Of a DNA stretch of 64,000 nt, positions 1-8,609 are shown in pieces (position 1 is the stretch's first letter; every line of letters starts with the position of its first letter). The position numbers were made by a program, and so were the translations under genes. Origin of the DNA: Desulfurivibrio sp044068625 (GTDB taxonomy: Bacteria > Desulfobacterota > Desulfobulbia > Desulfobulbales > Desulfurivibrionaceae); the NCBI RefSeq assembly GCF_044068625.1, contig NZ_JBIPKH010000005.1:62001-126000 (forward strand). Reading direction: 5' to 3'. The notes below the pieces were generated by a model. That model saw only the letters and a program-made list of their open reading frames with translations, ran no database searches and was not told the DNA's origin.

Positions 1-1192
1 GGAGATCACCACCCTGGCCCTGGAAGGCCGGGAGCTGACCGGCCCCCAGCCGAAGAGCGATCTCCATCTGCGGCAACTGGAACTGTCCCTCTCCCCCCGA
101 GAGCAGCTCAGCCTGGCCGGCCTGATCCGCTCCAACCCGGCCAGCGGCCTGATCCTTGATCTGGATCTGAACTCCACCTTCCTCCGCCGCTCGACCCTGC
201 TCAGCTGGCAAAACCGGCTGCCCCAAGCCGCTCTGCCCGGGCCGCAAAACGGCCGGGAAGAGGGGGCAACCACAACAGCCACCACCTGGCCCGTTAGCGG
301 AGCAATCACCGTCAATCTGGCCAGATTCGATGCCGGTCCCACCCGGGAGCTTTTGCCCCACGAAGTTCCAGCCGACCAACCCTACTTTACCTGGACCCCT
401 TTCCAGGCCAGACTGGCCCTTCACCCCGGTGGTGGTTTGAGCGCGGAAATCTCCCAGGGGATTCTTTGCTGCCTGGAAACCACCGGCACCTGGTACTCGG
501 ATCCCGCCCTGGGAGTGGGAGATTTACGAATCAGGACGATCTGCCCGGAGCGTTCCCGTTTTGAAGATATCCTCTCCTGCCTGGGAATCGGTCAGGATAT
601 CATCGTCGGCGATTGCCGGGTCGATGCCCGCTTACGCGGTGATTCGACTTTCTGGCAAGAAGGGCGGATCACCATCAACTCGCCCGGGGGAGGGCGGATC
701 CTGCGCCTGAAAGTGCTTGCCCGGATCTTCAGCCTGATCAACCTGACCGACTTCTTTTCCGGCGGCATCACCGGCCTCGATGAGCGGGGGTTTGCTTACC
801 AGGGCCTGGAGTTCGAGGGGCGCATCGAGGATAACATCCTGTATCTGGAAAGGGCGATCGTGAAGGGCGAGGGGCTCAATCTTTTTGTCCGGGGGCAGCT
901 TGATCTTGGCACCAGGCAGGCCAATATGACCGTTATGATCGCCACCTTCAAAACCCTGGATGCCATCATCGGTCGGATCCCTTTCATCGGCCGGGCCCTG
1001 GGGGGGCCGGACACGGCCATCATCACCATTCCGGTGGGAGTCCGGGGGGATATCCGCGAACCCGAGATCACGGTGCTGCACCCGGAGGCGGTGGGGGAAG
1101 GGATGCTCAACCTGATGCGCAACACCCTGCTGTTGCCCTTCAATATTTTGAGCCCCATCATTCAGGGGGGCAACCGGGAAGAGGAGGAGTAA
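1..1192 (+). CDS. AsmA-like C-terminal domain protein (5' end outside window)
   Basis: The reading frame is open from base 2 through the left edge, so this is the C-terminal part (about 396 residues) of a larger protein. An internal TTG near 353 is not needed as a start. The last 180 residues follow the conserved end of AsmA/YhdP-type proteins: alternating beta-strand repeats, a GGRILRLKVLARIFSLINLT-like segment, then a glycine-rich stretch (IPFIGRALGG) and a hydrophobic tail (LLPFNILSPII). Family knowledge: such proteins are long inner-membrane-anchored, periplasm-facing beta-groove proteins linked to lipid transport and outer-membrane homeostasis. Substrate and N-terminal anchor cannot be seen. 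It converges on the PilZ gene 21 bases downstream. No terminator hairpin is evident. Confidence 0.75.
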   Translation, partial: EITTLALEGRELTGPQPKSDLHLRQLELSLSPREQLSLAGLIRSNPASGLILDLDLNSTFLRRSTLLSWQNRLPQAALPGPQNGREEGATTTATTWPVSGAITVNLARFDAGPTRELLPHEVPADQPYFTWTPFQARLALHPGGGLSAEISQGILCCLETTGTWYSDPALGVGDLRIRTICPERSRFEDILSCLGIGQDIIVGDCRVDARLRGDSTFWQEGRITINSPGGGRILRLKVLARIFSLINLTDFFSGGITGLDERGFAYQGLEFEGRIEDNILYLERAIVKGEGLNLFVRGQLDLGTRQANMTVMIATFKTLDAIIGRIPFIGRALGGPDTAIITIPVGVRGDIREPEITVLHPEAVGEGMLNLMRNTLLLPFNILSPIIQGGNREEEE

Positions 1193-1213
1193 GCCCCGCC
1201 GAAGAGGCTGACC

Positions 1214-1663
1214 TTATTTTTCCCCCTTACTGAAAAATCGCCGCCACCACCGGCAGGGCTGTTGCTGTTGGGCCACCATCTTCTGGAGCCACTCGATAAC
1301 CTCCCGGGACGGTTTTTGCACATACTCCATCCCCAGCTGGAACGGCTTCCCCGGCCTGGTCAAGAGTCGGTCAAACCAAACCGGTCGCACCGCCTGCAAC
1401 AGCTCCGGCAATCCCTCCTCCCGGGCCAGCTCTTCCGAAGCCGCCAGATAGAGGCTCTTCCCCTCATCCTCATGGAATGAGTAAAAGAGATGGTGGCCAC
1501 CTATCTTGGCCTGGGGTACGGTCAGCCGCAGACCGTGGCGGGAAATGTCGCTGATCAGCCCCATATCCTCCGCCAGCTCCAGCCCACTGTGATTGTCGCG
1601 GATAATGATTCGCACCGAAAGTCCAACCTCGATTCGTTGCGAACGCCGTAGCTCCTTACCCAT
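1214..1663 (-). CDS. PilZ domain protein (putative c-di-GMP receptor)
   Basis: A 149-residue single-domain protein. The PilZ signature is present: an RRSQR box (RxxxR) at residues 5-9 and a DISRHG box (D/NxSxxG) about 35-40 residues later, the two elements that contact cyclic di-GMP in this family. The start at 1663 is preferred over 1705 because AAGGGGG lies 7-8 bases upstream of the ATG. It sits just downstream of a haem-type histidine kinase on the same strand (57-base gap), so the two may be co-transcribed. The output partner is unknown; stand-alone PilZ proteins usually act through protein contacts in motility or exopolysaccharide control. Confidence 0.8.
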   Translation of the reverse strand: MGKELRRSQRIEVGLSVRIIIRDNHSGLELAEDMGLISDISRHGLRLTVPQAKIGGHHLFYSFHEDEGKSLYLAASEELAREEGLPELLQAVRPVWFDRLLTRPGKPFQLGMEYVQKPSREVIEWLQKMVAQQQQPCRWWRRFFSKGEK

Positions 1664-1720
1664 ATTCCATCCCCCTTTTAGCTGGCAAATCCACCTCGGC
1701 ACCACCCCCGACCGCGGCCC

Positions 1721-3205
1721 TCATGGCTCCCAGCGCGGCAAAATAATGGTAAAGGTGGTCCCCTCCCCCGGCTGACTGCGAGCGTACAACTCTCCATGGT
1801 GATTTTCCACGATTTTTTTACAAATCGCCAATCCCATGCCGGTCCCCGGATATTGCCCCCTCAGGTGCAACCGTTGAAAGGGGCGAAAAATCCGATCGAG
1901 ATATTTTTCATCAAAACCGATGCCGTTGTCCTCCACCAGAAGCCGAACCCGCCCATTACCAAGTTCCTGCCGGGAAACCCGCACCAGGGGTCTGACCCCT
2001 TCCTGGTGAAACTTCAAGGCATTACCGATCAAATTCAAAAAGAGGCGGTGGAGCTGATTGCGGTCGGCGTTGACGCTCCCCAGGGAAGCGATCTCCACCC
2101 GCCCGTCGCACTCCTTGCGTCGCTGCTCCAAATCTTCCAGCACCTCCCGAAGCAACGCGTTGAGATCCACCGGGGTTAACTTCTGCTCCTGGGAGGCGAC
2201 CCGGGAGTAGTCGAGCAGATCCTGAATCAGATGGCCCATTCGGGTGGCCGCCTTTTCTATCCGCCGCAAATAATCACGGCCCTTATCGTCCAGTTGCGCC
2301 GAGTGCTTGAGCAGCAGCCGGTTGCCGAACGAGACGATGGTCCGCAAGGGCTCCTGGAGATCGTGGGAGGCGATCTGGGCGAAATCACGCAACTCGGCGT
2401 TGGAACGCTCCAGCTTCAAGGTGCGCTGGGCGATGGTCTTCTCCTGTTCGCTGAGTACCTTTTCCATGGCCCGCCACTGCTGGCGCAGCCGATTGAGCAG
2501 CAGTGTCAGCACGGCGCCCACCACCAGAAAACCCAGCAAATGGCCGAAAAACATCATCATTTTCTGGGAGCGCAGAATGGCGAAATGGGGCTCGGCCGGA
2601 AAAGTCAGACTGATGCCGCCGCGCGACTCACCCAGCTGGTAACCATCCCGGGCGTGGCAGGTCAGGCAGGACTCCTCCACCCGCAGGGGGATCATGTAGC
2701 GAAAGACCGCGCCCTCGGCGTCGCGTTGCAGATCCAAACGCCAATTTTTGCCCCCTTGCTCCAGGGCATCGAGAGATGCCAGCTCCCAGGGATCGGCGGC
2801 ATTGAGGGGATTGAGCGGCTGACGACTGAATATATGGATCACCAGTCCGGTCTGGCGGCGGGTGATCTCACCGATCTGGCGGGTCATGTAAGCGGGGTTG
2901 ATCATGGTCAGCCGCAAACCCTCCTGGCTTACCAGATCACGATGGGGGATCTGGAGATAGGGGTTGGGCTGGTCCTTGGCGGTGATGGGGACATAGACCC
3001 CGCCATGTTGGGCGTTCCAGGTTCGGGTGTTCAGGAGCAGCTGGCTGATCCCCTCGGCATAATGGAGGGCCATCTGGTTGGCATGGCTGCGAATGTTAAG
3101 ATAGTTGAGAACGGCCGAAACCGTGACGACCAGGGCCAGGAGCAGCAGCGGCAGGAAGCGGCAACCCCGGCGAGCCAGGTATTTTTGCAGGGAGCATTCA
3201 GTCAT
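1721..3205 (-). CDS. Membrane sensor histidine kinase with Tll0287-like haem domain
   Basis: 494 residues. A transmembrane helix near residues 15-37 is followed by a periplasmic Tll0287-like (DUF3365) domain. Its typical features are HGGVYVP, a NPAYM...R segment, and a c-type haem-binding CLTCH (CxxCH) near residue 180, followed by GGISLTFP. A second helix near 218-240 leads into a short coiled coil, a HisKA phosphoacceptor helix (ASHDLQEP; His near residue 280) and a HATPase domain with N (NLIGNALKF), G1 (DNGIGF) and G2 (GTGMGLAICKKIVE) boxes. A redox or gas-sensing role is inferred from the haem motif. No receiver is fused. The domain is closely similar to the input domain of the kinase at 35908-38202. 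Confidence 0.87.
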   Translation of the reverse strand: MTECSLQKYLARRGCRFLPLLLLALVVTVSAVLNYLNIRSHANQMALHYAEGISQLLLNTRTWNAQHGGVYVPITAKDQPNPYLQIPHRDLVSQEGLRLTMINPAYMTRQIGEITRRQTGLVIHIFSRQPLNPLNAADPWELASLDALEQGGKNWRLDLQRDAEGAVFRYMIPLRVEESCLTCHARDGYQLGESRGGISLTFPAEPHFAILRSQKMMMFFGHLLGFLVVGAVLTLLLNRLRQQWRAMEKVLSEQEKTIAQRTLKLERSNAELRDFAQIASHDLQEPLRTIVSFGNRLLLKHSAQLDDKGRDYLRRIEKAATRMGHLIQDLLDYSRVASQEQKLTPVDLNALLREVLEDLEQRRKECDGRVEIASLGSVNADRNQLHRLFLNLIGNALKFHQEGVRPLVRVSRQELGNGRVRLLVEDNGIGFDEKYLDRIFRPFQRLHLRGQYPGTGMGLAICKKIVENHHGELYARSQPGEGTTFTIILPRWEP

Positions 3206-3221
3206 TCAGTTGCGATTAGGC

Positions 3222-3896
3222 TCAGAGTTCGGCCAGCAAATCATCAACCAGATCACTTACCAGTTGACCGTTGGGGGCGTAGGCCACCGGATTGAGCTCC
3301 AGCAGTTGCCGCCAGATATTGATCGCTCCGACCCGGTCGTTAAAGTCATGGAGCAGGACCACCCCCAGATTAAAATGGGCGGTCTCATGGCGGGGGTTGA
3401 TGGCAATCGCCCGTTCAAAAGAGGTGACGGCCTCTTCCGGCTGGCCGTTACGGCGATACATCACCCCCAGATCGGTAACCACATCGGCATTTTCAGGATC
3501 CAGGGCCAAGGAGCGGCCATAGGCAGTGATCGCCTGCTGATAACGGTCGGTATCAAAGTAGAGATGCCCCAGCTGGGTCCAGGCCTGGACGTTATCCGGA
3601 TCAGCCGCCACCGCCCGTTCCAGACTCTCCATCACCCTGGCCTGCTCGGGACTGAGACCGTTGGAGATGGCCCCGGCCTGGCCGGTAGCAAAGCCGGCTG
3701 CTCCCGGCAGCTTGTAAACACTGAAAACGATACCGGCCACAAAGCCGATCACCAGACAGGCAAAGGCGGTGAAAAAAAGGGTGTCCCGCTTGACCATTCC
3801 CCCGGGAGACTTGCCGGGGAACCCCGGCAACGGGGATCCCATCTCCTCCTCCCCCAATTGAAAGGGTGTTGATTGCGAACTTCCCCGATCAGCCAT
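3222..3896 (-). CDS. Membrane-anchored TPR repeat protein
   Basis: 224 residues from the ATG at 3896, chosen because AAGGAG sits 7 bases upstream; an upstream start would add 26 atypical residues. A single transmembrane helix (FFTAFACLVIGFVAGIVFSVY, split by few polar residues) lies near residues 38-60. It is followed by at least three tetratricopeptide repeats (AWTQLGHLYFDTDRYQQAI; VVTDLGVMYRRNGQPEEAV; AHFNLGVVLLHDF). The topology suggests a membrane-tethered scaffold with the TPRs outside the cytoplasm, similar to CcmH/NrfG-like or generic TPR proteins. No cytochrome-c maturation neighbours are present, so the partner is unknown. It lies 16 bases upstream of the haem-sensor kinase and may share its transcript. 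Confidence 0.75.
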   Translation of the reverse strand: MADRGSSQSTPFQLGEEEMGSPLPGFPGKSPGGMVKRDTLFFTAFACLVIGFVAGIVFSVYKLPGAAGFATGQAGAISNGLSPEQARVMESLERAVAADPDNVQAWTQLGHLYFDTDRYQQAITAYGRSLALDPENADVVTDLGVMYRRNGQPEEAVTSFERAIAINPRHETAHFNLGVVLLHDFNDRVGAINIWRQLLELNPVAYAPNGQLVSDLVDDLLAEL

Positions 3897-3922
3897 AACT
3901 ATTCTCCTTGTTCTTCCCGGTT

Positions 3923-3952
3923 GCGACAGTATAATCAGACGCAAACTATAAT
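3923..3952 (+). promoter_or_regulatory. Candidate sigma-70 promoter of nadC
   Basis: In the 92-base divergent gap before nadC there is a perfect TATAAT at 3947-3952. GCGACA (3923-3928, four of six matches to TTGACA) lies 18 bases upstream. Another TATAAT at 3930-3935 is possible but has a poorer partner. Inferred from sequence only. Confidence 0.35.
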
Positions 3953-3988
3953 GGATTTTCGACTCAATAGACAAGGGGCGATTGGCGG

Positions 3989-4837
3989 ATGTTCAAAAAT
4001 AATGGACTGGAGCGAGGTCTGCGGGAGGCGATTGCTTCGTTTCTTGATGAAGATCTGGGGCGGGGAGATATCACCGGCGAAGCCATCTTCCCGGCAACTC
4101 AGCAGGGCAGCGCGGTTTTCATCGCCAAGGAAACCATGGTGACCGCCGGCATCGAACAGATCGCCCCCCTGGTTTTCACCTGCCGTAACCCGGAGATTGC
4201 CGCCCAGCCCCTGGTCGCCGACGGCACCAGGGTGGACAACGGAGACCTGCTGCTGCGGTTAACCGGCCCGACCCGCGATCTGCTGGCCGCCGAACGGGTG
4301 GCTCTCAATCTTTGCCAGCGGCTCTGTGGGATCGCCACCCTCACCGCCCGCTTTGTCGAGCAGGTACAAGACCTGCCGGTGGTCATCCTCGATACCCGCA
4401 AGACCACCCCCGGCCTGCGAACCCTGGAGCGAGCCGCGGTAAGAGCCGGGGGGGGGCATAACCACCGCTTCAACCTCAATGACGGGATCCTGATCAAGGA
4501 CAACCATATCGCCGCTGCGGGCTCAATCTTGAGGGCGGTGGCTAAGGTGCGAGCCGGCAATCCGAACCGGTTGCCGGTGGAGGTGGAGTGTGAAACCCTG
4601 GCCCAGGTTGAGGAAGCCCTGGCCGCCCAGGTGGAGATCATCATGCTGGACAACATGGCCCCGGCCATGATGGCCCAGGCGGTGCAGCGGGTCCGGGGGC
4701 GGGCCCTGCTCGAGGCCTCCGGCGGCGTCAACCTGGAAAACGTGCGCCGGATCGCCGAGACCGGAGTGGATCGGATCTCCATTGGAGCGCTGACCCACTC
4801 CGCCCCGGCCCGGGATATCAGTATGGAAATGGTTTAA
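3989..4837 (+). CDS. nadC: Nicotinate-nucleotide pyrophosphorylase (quinolinate phosphoribosyltransferase)
   Basis: 282 residues, the usual NadC length. The enzyme converts quinolinate and PRPP to nicotinate mononucleotide, CO2 and PPi in de novo NAD synthesis, in the cytosol. Visible family features are the N-terminal DEDLGRGDIT segment, the active-site DTRKTTPGLR motif near residue 133, GGGHNHRFNLNDGILIKDNH (HR, K and DNH contacts for PRPP and quinolinate), the EVECE and MLDN barrel-strand motifs, and a C-terminal GGVNLENV/ISIGALTHS phosphate-binding region. It is transcribed away from the TPR gene and converges end-to-end on mvhD, with only two bases between the stop codons. nadA and nadB are not in the window. 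Confidence 0.95.
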   Translation: MFKNNGLERGLREAIASFLDEDLGRGDITGEAIFPATQQGSAVFIAKETMVTAGIEQIAPLVFTCRNPEIAAQPLVADGTRVDNGDLLLRLTGPTRDLLAAERVALNLCQRLCGIATLTARFVEQVQDLPVVILDTRKTTPGLRTLERAAVRAGGGHNHRFNLNDGILIKDNHIAAAGSILRAVAKVRAGNPNRLPVEVECETLAQVEEALAAQVEIIMLDNMAPAMMAQAVQRVRGRALLEASGGVNLENVRRIAETGVDRISIGALTHSAPARDISMEMV

Positions 4838-4839
4838 AC

Positions 4840-5457
4840 TCAGCCGTTCTTGGCCCCTTCCAGGCCGGAGGCGATCGCCTTGGCCATCTTGTCGGCGAAC
4901 AGCCCGTCGATATGCTCCTGGGTGAAAACCCCCTCTTTGCGCATCGCCTTGGTGGCATTGCCAAACGCCATCCGGACCTTGCGATCCTCCACCAGCTGGA
5001 GGGCCACCTGCAACCGCTGCCCCAGCTCCTCCTTGCTCAACCCCTCGCTTTCGCCGATGGGACCAAGCTTCTTCACCTCAGCGGTGAAATCGGTGATCAA
5101 CCGGACAAAACGGGGAGCTTCCGCGGCGGAAGCCCACTGCAGATCGAAGCGCTCCGGCTTGAGGCCCACTTCGGCCAGAACCTTTTTGATCAGGAAACTG
5201 GCGCCCATTGCATCATAATTACCAACCTGGTAATGGCATTCGCCCAATTGTCAGCCGCCGGTGAAGATGCCGTCGGCCCCTTCGATAAAGCCCCGGAAAA
5301 CGAAGGCGGGATCAAGGCGACCGGTGCACATCACCCGGATGGTCCGAAGGTTGGGGGGGTACTGGTAGCGGGAAACCCCGGCGCTGTCGGCCGCCGCGTA
5401 GCAACACCAGTTGCAGAGAAACCCCAGGATTCGGGGATTGAATTCTTCCTTAGCCAT
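4840..5457 (-). CDS. mvhD: Selenocysteine-containing MvhD-type iron-sulfur subunit
   Basis: 205 residues when the in-frame TGA at 5253-5251 is read as selenocysteine (residue 69). The two halves are in the same frame and together make one full MvhD: N-terminal FLCNWCCYAAAD, MCTGRLDP, then GADGIFTGG-U-QLGECHYQVGNY, then the C-terminal helices. Homologues have Cys, or Sec in methanococcal VhuD, at the TGA position. Family role: a [2Fe-2S] protein that passes electrons between a hydrogenase or dehydrogenase and HdrA. It starts five bases after hdrA ends, so the two are one transcript. A hairpin at 5218-5234 has SECIS geometry. No hydrogenase genes are adjacent, so the likely donor or acceptor is the formate dehydrogenase upstream. 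A true nonsense mutation is the alternative but is unlikely given two more such cases in the same operon. Confidence 0.88.
5218..5253 (-). promoter_or_regulatory. Selenocysteine TGA and SECIS-like hairpin in mvhD
   Basis: On the minus strand, TGA (5253-5251) is followed after 16 bases by a perfect six-pair stem ATTACC/GGTAAT closing a five-base loop AGGTT that contains GGU. Bacterial SECIS elements need a short stem whose loop carries G/U about 16-37 bases after the UGA, which this meets. Folding was done by eye. Confidence 0.75.
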
Positions 5458-5462
5458 AAAGA

Positions 5463-8400
5463 TTACTCCTTGTTGTCGCCAAAGGCCTTGATTTGAGCGC
5501 TGATCTGCTCGTCGGTGAAACCACCCATGGAGATGGCAAACACCGGACAGTGGGAGGCGCAGATGCCGCAGCCCTTACAGGAAGCGGTGATGGTTTCCGC
5601 CTTGCGCTTGTTGTTTTCATCCTTGATGATTCTGATCGCCTGGTAGGGGCAAAGCGACTCGCAGAGACCACAACCGATGCAGGCCGACTGCTCCACCGTG
5701 GAAACGGTGGGCTCCACGGTGACCAGGCCCTTGACCAGGGGGATCGCCGCCTTGGCCGCCGCCGCCTGGGCCTGGACCACGATCTCATCCACCGGCTTGG
5801 GAGAATGGGCCAGGCCGCAGACATAAACCCCGGAAACCGGCAGTTCCACCGGCCGCAGTTTGACATGGGCCTCCAGATAAAACTTATCCTCATTGACCGG
5901 CACCTTAAGCAAACGACTCATCTCGGCCGTACCCTCGGGCACGATTCCGGTGCTCAAAACCAGCAGCTCCGGAGCCAGGGTAACATCCTCCCGCAGCAGG
6001 GGATCATGGAAGGTGACCTTGGGGGACTTGCCGGCGCTGAGTTTAGGTTTGGCTGCCAGGCTGTAAGGAATAAAGAGAACCCCCTGCTCCCGGGCCTGGC
6101 GATAGTAATCCTCGGCGTAGCCGTAGGTGCGCAGATCGCGATACAGGACCACCACCTGGGACTCGGGATTGATCTCCTTGATCTTCAGGGCATTTTTCAC
6201 CGCGTCGTTGCAGCAGTTCTTGCTGCAGTAGTTGAGGTCATCCCCCCGGCTGCCGGCGCACTGGATCATCACCACCGATTTCGGGGCCCGGTTCTTGGCC
6301 TTGCCGGCCAGCCGACTCTCCAGCTCGCTCTGGGTGATCACCTTGGCCGAATAGGTGACCGGACTCTCCAGCACCTTTTCCGGTCGGTGTTCACGGCCGC
6401 CGGTGGCGATAATGATCACCCCGTGGTCAACGGTGGTTTCCTTGGGATTCTTGCCCTTGCCGCTGCGCACCACCGAAGAGAAGTTGCCGACAAAACCACC
6501 GACCTGAACCAGTTCGCTGTCGGTAAAGATCGCGATGTTTTTCTCTTTTTTGACCCTGGCAACCAGATCTTTAACCACCTGGGCGGTTTGGTCGCCCTGG
6601 AGGGTGTAGGAGGCGCTGAGCAGGTGACCACCCAGCTGCCCCTCCCTCTCCACCAGGGTGGTGACAAAGCCCTGCTCGGCCAGGCTCAAGGCCGCGGTCA
6701 TCCCGGCTATCCCGCCCCCAAGCACCAGGGCCTTGTCGATCACCGGCACCGTCTGCTCGGGGAGCGGCTTGATATGACGGGCCTTGGCGATCCCCATCCG
6801 CAGCAGATCCCGGGACTTGGCGGTGGCCGCGGCCGGTTCATTGGCATGAACCCAGGAGCACTGGTCCCGGATATTAACCATCTCGAAGAGACAACGGTTT
6901 AAGCCGGCATCCTTCAGGGTTTCCTGGAAGAGCGGCTCATGGGTCCGGGGGGAACAGGCGGCGATCACCACCCGGTTGAGGTTATGCTCCTTGATCTTCT
7001 GCTTGAGCACTTCCTGGGCATCCTGGGAGCAGCTGTAGAGGCTCTGGGCGTGATAAACCACCCCTTCCATCCCCTCCACATACTGATCGACATTGGCCAC
7101 ATCCACCACGCTGGAGATATTGACCCCGCAGTGGCAGACAAAAACCCCGATCCTAATCTCATCCTCATCGGCAACCGCCTGCTCATCGGGATAGGTCTTG
7201 ACCACAAACCCCTTGCCCCGCTGATCCTTGGTCAGGGCCGAGACCAGACCGGCGGCGGCGCTGGACTGGGTTACGCTTTCGGGAATATCCTTGGGGCCCT
7301 GGAAGGCGCCGGCCACCACCACCCCGGGCCGGCTGGTCAGCAGGGGGGTGAAGGTTTCGGTCTGGCAAAAATTGTAGCGATTGAGTTCAAAGTCGGCGAT
7401 CTTGGCCAGCCCCTGGGCATCGGGGGGGGAGTCCAGCCCCACCGAAAGAACCACCATGTCGAAGGCCTCGAAAAAGTGGGCGCCATCCATGGTGGAGTAG
7501 GTCAGTTTGAGCTGCTTATTCCAGGGCATCACATCGGCCACCCGGGCCCGGACAAACTTGATCCCCTTGGCCTCGGCCCGGGTGCGGGCGGCGTCAAACC
7601 CCTTGCCCTGGGTCCGCATATCCATGTAGTAGATGGTGATCGAAAGCTCCGGCTCGTGCTCCTTGGCCACCATCGCCTCCTTGATCGCGTACATGCAGCA
7701 GACCGAGGAGCAGTAGCCGTTGTCGCAACCCAGATCCCGGGAGCCGACACACTGGATAAAGGCGATCTTCTTGGGATGTTGGCGGTCGGAAAGCCGTAGC
7801 AGCTCACCTTCGAACGGCCCCGAGGCACAGAGCAGCCGTTCAAACTCCAGGCTGGTCAGGATGTCGGGATGTTTACCGTAGCCATACTTTTCCAGGGCGG
7901 CATCGGGGACCCGACCGAAACCGGGGGCCATCACCACCGCGCCCACGTTGACGGTCCGCTCTTCCGGCTGCTGGGAAAAATCGATGGCCCGGCTCTGACA
8001 GACCGGCACACAAATCTTACAGGTCCCGTGCTTCAGGTGGAGGCAAGCCTCGGGATCGATGAAGTAGCTGGCCGGCACCGCCTGGGGATAATCGATATGG
8101 ATCGGCCGGGTCAGGGCCAGGCCCTCGTTGTAACTGTCCACCAGATGGCGGGGGCAGTACTGGGTACACATCCCGCAGGCCGTGCACTTGTCGGGATCGA
8201 TATAGCGGGGGCGAATCCGCAGCTTGGCGGCAAAGGCCCCGGGCTTACCCGAGAGCTCCAGAAAATCGGTGTTGCTCAAAATCTCGATATTGGGAGACCG
8301 ACCGGCCTCCACCAGCTTGGGCGCGAGAATTCAGAGCGAACAGTCGTTGGTGGGAAAGGTCTTGTCCAGCATGGCCATGGCCCCGCCAATGGCCGCAGCT

Positions 8401-8519
8401 TTTTCCACCAGATAGACGTAGTAGCCCAGCTCGGTCAGGTCGAGGGCGGCCTGCACTCCCGCCACCCCGCCGCCCACCACCAGCACGGCTCCCGCCTTTT
8501 TATCCATTGCCTTGGTCAT
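5463..8519 (-). CDS. hdrA: Selenocysteine-containing HdrA-type flavin/iron-sulfur protein (double-module)
   Basis: 1018 residues with an in-frame TGA (8333-8331) read as Sec63. Order: Rossmann FAD site (VVGGGVAGVQAAL, 13-25), then FPTNDCSL-U-ILAPKLVE, where HdrA normally has CSMC. Next come a ferredoxin-like cluster CTACGMCTQYC (about 110-120), a CKICVPVC cluster near 170, a second Rossmann repeat (LGGGIAGMTAALSLAEQG, about 600-616), and a C-terminal two-cluster ferredoxin (CIGCGLCESLC and CKGCGICASHC, about 945-990). HdrA proteins hold the bifurcating FAD that couples ferredoxin to NAD(P)H, formate or disulfide chemistry. Methanococcal HdrA is a known selenoprotein at this site. No hdrB or hdrC lies nearby. 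The start at 8519 is used because GGGGG lies upstream; a TTG at 8534 is less likely. Confidence 0.9.
8293..8333 (-). promoter_or_regulatory. Selenocysteine TGA and SECIS-like hairpin in hdrA
   Basis: On the minus strand, TGA (8333-8331) is followed after 20 bases by GGAGGCC-GGTC-GGTCTCC. The seven-pair stem includes one G-U pair. The tetraloop GGUC is the same as in the E. coli fdhF SECIS hairpin. The loop starts 27 bases after the TGA, inside the 16-37 range known for bacterial SECIS. Confidence 0.8.
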
Positions 8520-8609
8520 CGTAAAAACCCCCAATGATATGAATACGTAACGCTTAAACTCAAGTCAAATAATGGCAGCAAATCAACCGCTGCCATGCCA
8601 AAGGGGCAG

